This document shows, piece after piece, positions 24,866 to 34,101 of a stretch of 64,000 bases of DNA. The translations under genes and the position numbers were made by a program. Source of the stretch: Tubiluchus corallicola (taxonomy: Eukaryota; Priapulida; Priapulimorpha; Priapulimorphida; Tubiluchidae); assembly GCA_030141605.1 (NCBI GenBank), contig JAQGDQ010000131.1, positions 62,001 through 126,000 of the forward strand, written 5' to 3'. Position 1 is the first letter of the stretch. Every line of letters starts with the position of its first letter. A model generated the notes under the pieces. That model was given only the letters and a program-made list of their open reading frames with translations. It had not been told where the DNA came from and ran no database searches.

Positions 24866-27800
24866 CGTGATTGTATTTGTGGTTTCCATGGGTGCTGTGT
24901 ACGGGTGTGTATTTGTCAACTGTTAACTTTTGGGTATTCTACGCTCAACTATGGTGTATGCATGTCGTGCGACATGCGGCTAATTTGATGACTCTAACAA
25001 CAAAGTTTTCTTACGCTTGTGCAGCAGCTTCCCTACCATAGCTGTAGAACATAACTGTTCTATATTCACTGTAGTTCTTCTCACCTGCAGTTTTCTGGAA
25101 GGTGAACTTGTGGTATTAACTGAGCAACCTGAAATATACTGCAGGAGCTAAAGCATTTTAATTCCAACAAACATGGAATTACTCTTTGTTTCAGCAGTTT
25201 TAATTTTGTTTGAAACAAGGTCATGTAAACAAGTTAACTTTCATGGTTTGTTAAACACGCCTGCTTCGTGTGTTTCAGGTTGCTCTCCCTAATCACCAAA
25301 GTAGGAAGAGGAGGAAAAAAGCGTCTAGTATCTGGAAAAGGTCCCGGTCGTCCACGTAAGGTGAAGGAGGAGCTGGAGTAGAATTCACAGAAGAGCTGCA
25401 GTTCTCTTGCTGGTTCAAGAATGGAAGCAATGGCTCACTTTGTGAAGAAACGTTTTAATGCATCTGTTCTTTATGGCATTCCATTGAGAACACCTATGTT
25501 GGGGTTGTATTACAGCACAGTTTTTTTTAATATAATAGTCGGCAGTTCACTGGAGAACAAACTTGAGCAGTCATGTTCTTGTAGCTGTTTTAGTGTTTTG
25601 TTGTGAATGTCAAAGACTAGCATGCACGTCTAGGACCATCACAGTGAAGAGCTGAGATGTAAATGGATGTGATAACTTTTGCATTCAAAATCGCGCTGAT
25701 GGAGTGAGCATGAATCCATTGATTTAATCATGCTACCTTTTCATTTACTTGTTGATCATGTCTGGAGCTTAGAATTGTTTCTACTCAGTAATAATGTGAC
25801 TTCGAAAGAATAGTATAAGCTTTTCCTGAACAACGTGTAGTACGAATTGCATTGTTGACTTGCCGTGCTTATGCTATGGCTTTCTGATCGTTTATACATC
25901 CTAACTTGTTTCCTAGTTTTAGTTTGTAGTATAATTAAACTTATATGAAGTTTATAGTTGCAATTCAGAGATGTATTGTATTTTGTAGAGATCTAGTACC
26001 TGTACAATAATTGTTTTTATCTATGGATTATGTATCTGAATAGTTTCACGCTTTTATAGCTGCTTCGAGTGCTGAATTAAGAAATCATGGTGATTTGTGT
26101 TTGTTTCTTGATTGCACGTCTAAAGTTGCACAAAATTTCTGTTTATATTAGCAGTGTGTTTAGGAATTACCTCACCCAACAGGTTGACCAACTTGCATTA
26201 AAAAATGTGTTCATTAACATTATGCACAACCTTGCACATATGTTTTGTGCAATCATCACTGAAACTGCAGCCTAAACTTGGCATTTGTTGAAGGTTTCTT
26301 GTATAAAAACGCCAATATAGTTGTAATATAGACTATGAAGTGTACAGTGTCACAACGCGATACTGCTGGCCTTTTGATATTTATTCTTGAAGTCACAAGT
26401 TTAGAGCTGCTTAAATATAGATTCTAGCAATTTTGACTAATTACGGAGAGCTTAATTACAAAGGTATGAGTTATGGGAGTTGAACAACATCAAAGCTTCT
26501 CATTACCTGAGTGATCCCATTAAACGTGTTTTGTTGCTTCCGGGTGTTTCTTGCATTGAGAAGAGGAAGATACATTACCAAAGTCTGCCAGTTCGGTATC
26601 TCATCTTGATGATTACCAACGATAATCACCTAAATCCTGGTCCTGTCACAACTATTTCAATTATTGCAAAGGGTCTGCCCTGTTCAAGATTGCAGTGCAT
26701 TGAACTATACTAAAAATACAAACATTTTTGTACAAACAAACAAAGGGAGAATGTTCATGTGTCCCTTGTGCAAATTATAAAAGGCTTGGGAAATTTGGTT
26801 TCTGTTATTAACAATTGGTAAATGTTACCCTTGTTTTATAACTGTTGGGACTTTTATTGTTAATTGAGTTCACGTGAAAAACTTTTTATTTTAATTTGTT
26901 GATTATCATTTTGATTGTTGAGTGTGACATTTTCAAAATAGCTGAGTCTTGATATTGTAGATGCCCTCATTCAATGGGGCATATTTATTTTGACGATATT
27001 GAACGAATGTTATATTAATATTATATTTCTTATTTGTGTGATAATATTTTGCAATAAATAAACTAGTAAATCAGGTACAGAAAATAACTTAGTGTTGATG
27101 TTTTCAGTCTGACATTTTGCCAATACATGGCTAAATTTACCTATCTGTAGTATCCAATGATTTGATGACTGCTGGTTCAATTTCATACTGACAGTTCTGA
27201 TTTTGGTGTCTGTAACAGCAATAAATTGTCAATGTCATTGTAGCACATTCAATAAGTTGCTTTTATGATTCTGGGAGAAACTGCCTTCTTAAAAGCATCA
27301 TGCAATAGTCCATATTCTTGAACTTACCTATTATGATGGAAACAGTGTAGTGAACTAGACATGAAAATGTTGGGTTTTTTTACCAATTTGGTGGAGTGAT
27401 CGTGAAAATAAATTTTAACTGATCTTTATTTAAGTTTTTTAAGGCTGTCTGAGACTAGCCAGTAAATGTGTAGTTCAGATTTACTCATTTTATGACAGAA
27501 CAAATTGATCCAAGGCTGAAAATATTGAGAGGGGTTAAATATTCAAAATGAGTTAGTGCTCTTCTTACTTAGACTTGCTGTAATCATAAAAGAACAAGGT
27601 CAAAATGCTGTTGTCCTAGCAAGGGAATTTTTTTAAGAATGACTTTCATAAAAGAATTGTTAGTGCCGATACCTAATTTCATTGTAGTTAGCATGGCTAA
27701 GTGTTTCATTACTACATGCTTCTTTCGCACTTAAATGGACTATAGCTCCTCTATCTCAGAAGCATGTTGTGCAAAAAGTAGGCACTACGCCTAAATTAGG

Positions 27801-30800
27801 AGGATAGCCCACTTATGACATGAGACAGCTTAATGAAATCACGTGTTAGCCCAGTGGAAATCTCAAAATTTGAACTTTAAATGTGCAGAATTGCATTTTT
27901 TGCTAGCGGTATTGTCAAGTGTCTGACATCAACCCTGTATTTCACAGGTCATTTTACAAGCACTAGCAAAATGCCCATGAGCTTGTATCAACCTTGTCTT
28001 TTTATTAGTTATTCCTAAGAATAAAAATTTATAGTATCAAATGTACTACAAATGAGAGACTAAACGTTTTTGACCTTACTATTAACCTTCATTTATTGCA
28101 ACCACGTGTTGTTTGCAGGCCATCTAAGGCTAGAATTCCCACATTTCCAACCACACTGAGAAGGGCGAGTGAAGTACCGAACACTGCAAATGATGAAGTA
28201 CTAGATAGCACAACACCAGTCGCAGCACAGTTGCAAAGGTATGTGAAGTTTGTTATGCTAGTTGGGTAATAACTATAACACGAAATTAGAAGTGCTATAG
28301 TTGAATGTTTTGAAGTTTTCTTTATTCATACTGTTTTGTGAAGTTTTATTTTTGTGGCTACCTGGCATTTATTAAGCATTTAAGGCTAAATCCAACAGTA
28401 GTAATAGTAGCGCTGCCCACTAACAATGACAGGATTGTTTTGATTTGTTGCTGTACATGCAGTAAACTCTTAAAAATGAATTTGTTGTTTTGTTTTTATC
28501 ATATTACAAGTAACTTTTCTAGTACGAATGCTAAATTTACTATGACTGAAATTTTTTTGACAAATATTTTTAAGTGTGTAGCTTTTTACATCAACAACGT
28601 AGGTTACTCAAGGTCTCGCTACTGTATATTTTTAATTTTTATACAAAACCAAATGCTTGTTAAATGTCATATGAAAAACCCGGGATTGTTTCACAGGAGG
28701 TTACAATAGTTTATGCAGTTTTCAGCGTTAAATAGAAATGTTTCTCAGGAGGTTACAATAGTTTATGCAGTTTTCAGCGTTAAATAGTAATGTTTCTCAG
28801 GAGGTTACAATAGTTTATGCAGTTTTCAGCATTAAATAGTAACTAAGAGCCTGGGCACTGTTGTATTAGTTATACGTGAACGACTTGTACAACAACATCT
28901 ACATGTGGCTACTGTCCTTTTATGAGTTTCATCTAACAAAACACTGATGTTTGTGAATCCATTGTGGTCAACACATTAGTCAAGAACCTTAGACAATTTG
29001 TCTTTTGTAATGTTTGTGAATCCATTATGGTCAACACATTAGTCAAGAACCTTAGACAATTTGTCTTTTGTAATGTTTGTGAATCCATTATGGTCGACAC
29101 ATTAGTCAAGAACCTTAGACAATTCATCTTTTATAATTTCATAGTGATTGACTATTTTGCACAACTTGTCTGGTTGTTCATTGAGTAACTGATTGTTTCA
29201 GATCGTCTGCACAAGAAGTATCGTCTCCACTCCAAATTGCAAGTGGAAGCATAGCACAGTGGCTGGCAGGCATGGGTCTAGCTGCATACTCGGATGATTT
29301 TGCCTTAAAGGGGCTGACTAGTGTGTCTCAGTTGGATGATTTCACTCTGGAGGTATGTCTGAGTGAGAAAAGGTTCATGGCTGAGTGGACAGGCACACGT
29401 ACCACTTTCATGCGAGAGTAGCGTGGCCATCTTGGTTCTATACCAGATCATTCCATACAGTTTCATTCATAAACCATAACTGTTTGCGGTTTGGAGGGAG
29501 TTTGTATATGCAGACATATGTGGTTGAGACACCTCTATTGATTCTGTTGCTGATCTTAGAGAGATGTACTTCATAGTGAGCCAGGTTCCAGTCATGCTAT
29601 GTACATCTTGTTGAGTATGCCGTGCCTTATTGTGTTTTCCGACATGTGCCTAAGTGCATAAAAATGTATTTGATCATCTGGATAGTACCAAGTGGGCCTA
29701 AAGTGCTGAGCAGTTTTGTCATTTGTATATAATGATAAAGTGCTGAGCTTGTAATTTGTATGTAACTTAACGCAATGAAGTTCTTTTGTTTGACCGTTCT
29801 GTCAATATGCTGTAACATTTGTGAGGCTGGATAAATTATACTGGTACAGCCAGACTCATTTGCTAATTAAACTTACAGTTATAATCATTTTGCCTTTAGA
29901 TGCTTGATAGCATGAAAATTGGAAGCTCACACAGAAACAAAATTTGGAAGGCAGTCTTGGACTTGAGACAATCACATGTTACGAGCAGTCAACATGATAT
30001 GGGTGCACACAGGTAACAACTTTTCACGTAAAACAATGAAAAAAATGATAAAAGGCATTCATTTTGGAAATTTAAAAAAATGGACCAGAAAACTATTCTA
30101 TTTTGTTTATGGCTCAGTGGTTAAGGTGCCCATACTTGGGTTCGATACTCTTTCTGGGCAGTACGATTAGCAAAACCTCAGCTGTTTACCTTGTAGAGGG
30201 ATGATGTATATACATCCAAACATGGCTGAGACACCTCTGCCAGTTCAGTGCCTCATCTTAGGTTCATGTGGGTGGTGTGTGGCCATCTTGGTTCAATACC
30301 AGATCACTCCGTGCAGTATCATTCGTAAACCAAAACTGTTTACCTCCCAACTAAGGGAGAGTGTAAGAAGTATGCATATGCAGTCAAATATGGCTGAGAC
30401 AGCTCTATTGGTTTGGTGGCTCATCTTAGACAAATATCCTTGATAATGAGCCAGGCCAGTCATGTCAGGGATTCAGTTCACCACAAAATTTCTTTGAGTA
30501 CGTCCTACCTATTAGTGCTTTCTGGCAAGCAGTGTATAGTAAATCATTTTTGAGATGTGGAATTTACAAAGTCCCACTTCTGACTCTGATCATTGTCTTT
30601 TTGGGGTCACAAATATAGGATTACTGCAATTCAAACACAAATTTCTGTTTTAAATATATGTCTGGAAATTGTAAAATTCTCTTTCATTCTCACCTTAACC
30701 TTATTGTGTGCCATGTACAACATTTTTGGCAATTCATTTGATTTTCGTTTTGCAGATGTGTAATAACTAAATATTAACAGTCACAAAACAATCATCCCTC

Positions 30801-31659
30801 ACACAGCCATTAGTAACTGTACTCGGACAGCGACAGCCGATGGCAGCACAAATATAAACTATTACCACCATAAATAGTACTCATGTTGGCAAAAAATACA
30901 CAGTTCATTTTTGAGTCTTAGCACAAAAATAACTTACCATTATTACCTTGATTGTTATCAGTAATTTTGCTTAAATTTTCCACTATTTTTATTTGCAGCG
31001 CATCCAGCAGCGGAACAATGTCTGTAGGAAGTCAGACATTCTCAAACAGCCAAGGTTTCAATCCTGGGTATTTTGAGGTTACTAGGTAAGATTGATTTTG
31101 CAGTGTTATTTAGCTGCACCTGTAAAGTTACCCTATACAATTTTCCTAGAAATGAGACTACTGTGAAGCCACTTTTACAGACAACGCAACTTTGTGGATA
31201 AATCCTTATAGAGAATACATTTATTGTTATTCTGTCCATGTTGTTTTCACAAAACCTTCATTCGGTGAGAGCTAGTCTTTCGCATTTATGCTTCTTAAGA
31301 CAAGAACGCTGATTGTTAACCTTTCATATGGTAAGCGTAAGCCTCATTGAAACCATTTCAAGCCTCTTTGCACTAAAATCCTGTTGGCGGCATGATGTCA
31401 ACAATGCATGCAATGCTTCTCCTTGTTTCAAAATGGTTTGTGAACACTCAAGCCAATTCGAAAACAGTTTAGTGAAAATGTTTGCCAGGTAAAATGGGTA
31501 TGTGTCTCTTCTATAAACTTCTCACTTCTAAATTATGCTTTCAGGTATACCTTCAAGCATACCATAAAACTCAAGGATGAGCCAGTTTGTATTAAAAAAG
31601 AAAATTCTGATAAGACCAATATTGAGAACGATTTGAATCAGCGAAATGAAGATGCATAA
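14946..31659 (+). CDS. TP63/TP73-like: p53/p63/p73-family transcription factor with SAM domain (long isoform, 14 coding exons, 616 aa)
   Basis: ATG is at 14965. Exons end/start: 14946-15071, 15371-15530, 18713-18817, 19167-19255, 19588-19663, 20406-20589, 21497-21725, 22388-22580, 22953-23074, 28119-28238, 29202-29352, 29900-30012, 30999-31085, 31545-31659; all phases fit. Domains: N-terminal activation motif SQDTFRFFQEWANF (F, W and F spaced as in the MDM2-binding helix of p53); DNA-binding core about 129-345; tetramerization helix about 384-405 (GRENYELLLKIKQSLEL); SAM about 478-535 (IAQWLAGMGLAAYSDDF); TI-like tail about 555-590. Zinc ligands C230, H233, C295 and C299 are present, as are equivalents of p53 R175 (R229), R248 (R305), R249 (R306), R273 (R329) and R282 (R338). 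The 339 position is K as in p63/p73. The family acts as a tetrameric nuclear transcription factor in genome surveillance. Single-copy status cannot be judged here. Confidence 0.95.
17995..18320 (+). promoter_or_regulatory. Candidate internal (delta-N type) promoter of the p53-family gene
   Basis: In an AT-rich intron just upstream of exon 3 lies a compact, more GC-rich block with an AP-1 site TGAGTCA (17995-18001), an inverted CCAAT box (18017-18021), GGGCGGG (18020-18026), a TATA-like TAATATATA (18063-18071) and an NRF1 core TGCGCAGGCG (18168-18177). A possible donor (GTAAGA) follows near 18316. Position matches the intronic promoter that makes delta-N p63/p73 in vertebrates. If exon 3 is the first coding exon, the first in-frame ATG is at 18776, just before the DNA-binding domain. 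This is inference from motif clustering. Confidence 0.3.
24721..24862. repeat. (GA)n microsatellite
   Basis: GA/GGGA repeats run almost uninterrupted from about 24778 to 24862 with a short AGAGAG run at 24721. It lies in the p53-family intron upstream of the short terminal exon. Confidence 0.9.
25279..25381 (+). CDS. TP63/TP73-like: Alternative terminal exon of the p53-family gene: basic, AT-hook-like tail (short isoform, 455 aa)
   Basis: A strong acceptor (CGTGTGTTTCAG) ends at 25278. The exon enters in the same phase as the exon at 28119, completing the split Gln codon left by exon 9 (ending 23074). It encodes 34 codons rich in Lys/Arg/Gly, including GKRLVSGKGPGRPRKVKEEL-like content: a GRPRK core as in AT-hooks followed by VKEE, a consensus SUMO acceptor site (psi-K-x-E), and then a stop at 25379-25381. 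Using it yields a p53 protein without SAM. Its make-up (basic tail then psi-K-x-E) parallels the C-terminal regulatory domain of vertebrate p53. The exon is well supported by phase and splice site; expression is untested. Confidence 0.8.
25382..27058 (+). other. 3' UTR of the short p53-family isoform, ending at AATAAA 27053-27058
   Basis: Sequence downstream of the 25381 stop has no further exon of the family until 28119. A polyadenylation signal AATAAA at 27053-27058 is a plausible end. Within it, 26480-26713 holds a possible LINE N-terminal relic with an NPGP motif. The UTR extent is inferred from the signal only. Confidence 0.5.
26480..26713 (+). mobile_element. Possible LINE N-terminal relic with 2A-like NPGP motif
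   Basis: A 77-codon open frame contains RYLILMITNDNHLNPGP, with NPGP encoded at 26633-26644. Many CR1/L2-like LINE proteins begin with a hydrophobic stretch followed by a 2A-like DxxxNPGP. Here the frame stops 22 codons later, so if genuine it is a truncated relic. The assignment is tentative and rests on this one motif. Confidence 0.3.
28694..28843 (+). repeat. Minisatellite, 52-bp unit, three copies
   Basis: Units starting CAGGAGGTTACAATAG begin at 28694, 28746 and 28798, nearly identical (one or two differences), with the third truncated. It lies in the intron upstream of the first SAM exon. Confidence 0.95.
28948..29136 (+). repeat. Minisatellite, 63-bp unit, three copies
   Basis: Units starting TGTTTGTGAATCCATT begin at 28948, 29011 and 29074. 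Because 63 is a multiple of three, frames stay open on both strands and mimic a repeat protein; there is no splice context for coding. The array ends about 65 bases before the SAM exon at 29202. Confidence 0.95.
29425..29605 (+). mobile_element. SINE-like dispersed repeat, copy 1
   Basis: Contains GTGGCCATCTTGGTTC and the family body with ...GGTTGAGACACCTCTATTG and AGTGAGCCAGGTTCCAGTC. The same words recur at 30109-30475, 38160-38345 and 44735-44875. It lies in the p53-family intron between the two SAM exons. Confidence 0.6.
30109..30475 (+). mobile_element. tRNA-derived SINE-like repeat, copies 2 and 3 in tandem
   Basis: The first copy has a tRNA-like head with an A-box-like TGGCTCAGTGGTTAAGG (about 30110-30126) and a B-box-like GGGTTCGATAC (30137-30147), typical of a tRNA-derived SINE promoter. 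The body reads ATGTATATACATCC, ATGGCTGAGACACCTCTGCC. A second body begins at GTGGCCATCTTGGTTCAATA near 30278 and ends near CCTTGATAATGAGCCAGG (about 30438-30455). No poly-A tail or target duplication could be defined. Confidence 0.6.
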
Positions 31660-33848
31660 GCACCATCATTATATTAGAGCTTTGGAGCAAAATGTGTGAA
31701 GATATGGATGGCAGTTATGAAAAGAATGTTTTTACAGTCATAAAGATGACTTATTGGTTTTTTAATGTTTTGGGCACAAAAGAATTATCTGTGAATTAAA
31801 GTGAGTGTTTTTATGATACTGTCCATTTCATTGGCTAATTTGGATGATTTGTGCCAGATGCCAGGACTGGCTGCAAAAGGGCTTGCAGTATGTGCTACTT
31901 GTTAGTTTTAACTAGCAAATATAAATCCAATGAAGTGTGCAGATAATTTTATAATGGTTTTATTTTGGTGCCATACATTCCAGAGTAAAAACAAAAGAGG
32001 AGTCAAAACAAAGGCCTTGATACGGAGTGCATTAATGTGACCTTTAACACTACATTGTGCACATTCTGTATTTTGATTTTGTAAGAATAGGCCATATAAA
32101 TGTGAAATTTTTGTATAATATTCTCATAAATAACAAAAGAGCCGTGGAAATACTGTGTAGTGATAATTGCAGTTATTACTGTTCATTTGTAGTAACAAAA
32201 GTGTTAGTGTTAAAGTGATTTTGAAGAGTCATGATTTCTTATGTAACTTTGCTGGTGCTTAATAACAGTTGTCTCTTTTTTTAAAGTTTCTCAAAAAGTT
32301 GATTATGATATTTAGTATTGATAAGCTGCAATAAGGGGTATTGCAATGAGTAAAAAGAGTGTGCAATGATTTCTCGTTAGTGATGCAGAATTTGTTGCTG
32401 TAAAACTAGTTGAACTTTTAGATATTCATGAATTATCAAATTTTGTTTTTATACTCAGTTTGAATATTTGTCCAACGCCTCGTTATTGCCACAGATAATA
32501 ATGTTGCACTTTTAATAGTATTAAAGTTTCTTGTGATATGATCATATAAATCAGTTATAGATCTGCAGTATTATTTTGATATTGTGCATAATTTTTTTTT
32601 ATGAAAGTGCCTTTCCTTTTAAAATTGGCAGTTGTCAAAAAATTAACGTTTCAGTTCTCTGTGCATTATTCTTAGCAGCAATCTGAAAGGTGAAATAAAA
32701 CAATTAAATTTGTTTCATAGAGACATTGTGCTCGTTCATCTAAATATTTTACAACAATTAAATTAGTTACATAGAGGATTGTGCTGGTTCATCTAAATAT
32801 TTTACTTACAAATTATGTGGTAATTTTGTTTTATATGACTGCTGTAAATAAATCTTGAAGGACTAAAATGTTTAGTTTTTAAACAGATTGATTTTTCTGC
32901 AACCTGCCAGATTTTATTAGGCAAATTTTGATGTCCTTGTGATTTTATTAGATTGTATTACACTTGTCACTGGTGCTTTGCAAGGAAAAGATCATTCCCT
33001 AATCATGTTAATTTGTTTTTAAGGATTATTATAGTTTATGATGCAATGCAAATGCTCAGTTATTTTAGTTTTCTTTTTGCTTGCTGTATGTTTAACATTA
33101 TGAATCGTTGATTTTTTTTTATTTAGGTTTAGATTATGTTCTTCTATGTATTATATGAACACTATTTCATTTCTTAATCGTAATTTAAATTTTATCAGGT
33201 ATTATAAGCATTCAAGGTTCGTCATTTGAAACCAAACAGTACCTGCATTTGAATGTCATAGTCATTTATTGCTTTGATCCTTAGTTATCCTGTTAAATTT
33301 GTGAGATAATCAAAAATGTATGCAATGCTTAGTTTTGTATATAGTTTTTAGTGTGCTGAAATTTGTTATTGGACCAAGTTAGGTTATCGGACGTAATCAG
33401 ACCAATTATTGTTATTGGACAGCCAGATTATAAAGCTAGTGGTAATTGTGTGATTTGCACGAAGCTGTTTAGAGTTACTTTTTAGTTTTTTGACATTTAG
33501 TTAAATAATATTACAGTTAGTTTTGGATGTTTGATAAGATAAGTTGTGATAAGATTAATCTGTTATCAGTTCTCGTAGCGACTGTAAGAAAACGTATATA
33601 AACTGATTTAATTTTTAACCTGTGTTCACGTACAAGTTATGTAAGAAAACTTGTAATTTAATCAAAATAAGACTATAAAAGCTTGATAGAGAATATATAC
33701 CCTCTTGTCTTATTGTAATGGCACACAAGTGTAAAAGCTATGATGTGATACACATTAGACACCTAAAATATGTTTTTGTGATGATCATTATTCCTTAAAA
33801 AAACTTGGTGCCAATATATAGGAATATGCTCGTTTATTTTGCAATAAA
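31660..33848 (+). other. 3' UTR of the long p53-family isoform
   Basis: No coding segment is seen after the 31659 stop. Several possible polyadenylation signals occur (for example AATAAA near 32694 and 32847); the last and best placed is AATAAA at 33843-33848. EXOSC10 converges from the other side, its signal lying about 190 bases further. Confidence 0.5.
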
Positions 33849-34039
33849 AATTTTATGAAAAATATTTGCCTGTACATTATTTAATCGCTATATTATATTC
33901 CGAGTAGAAAAGCAACAATTCCTGCCTGAAGAAACAAGATTCGGTGAAACAGACTTGACCAGTTTTGCAAAACCGTGAGTCTAAAGGCTAATTAAGTACA
34001 TTAAGAACCTTCGTTTTTTTTGACTCACTGACAACTAAT

Positions 34040-34045
34040 TTTATT
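34040..34045 (-). terminator. EXOSC10 polyadenylation signal
   Basis: AATAAA on the minus strand, 57 bases past the EXOSC10 stop codon (34102-34104), so the 3' UTR is short. It faces the plus-strand signal of the p53-family gene at 33843-33848. Confidence 0.65.
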
Positions 34046-34101
34046 TACACAAACAATTCTAAGGTTAGCAACATTTTTAAAATTTATCTGTAATAAGATG
34101 A

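Noticed and set aside
28933-29188. Repeat-protein-like open frames on both strands (FVFCNVCESIMVNTLVKN units)
   Set aside because: They come from the 63-bp minisatellite, whose length is a multiple of three, and lack splice or start context.
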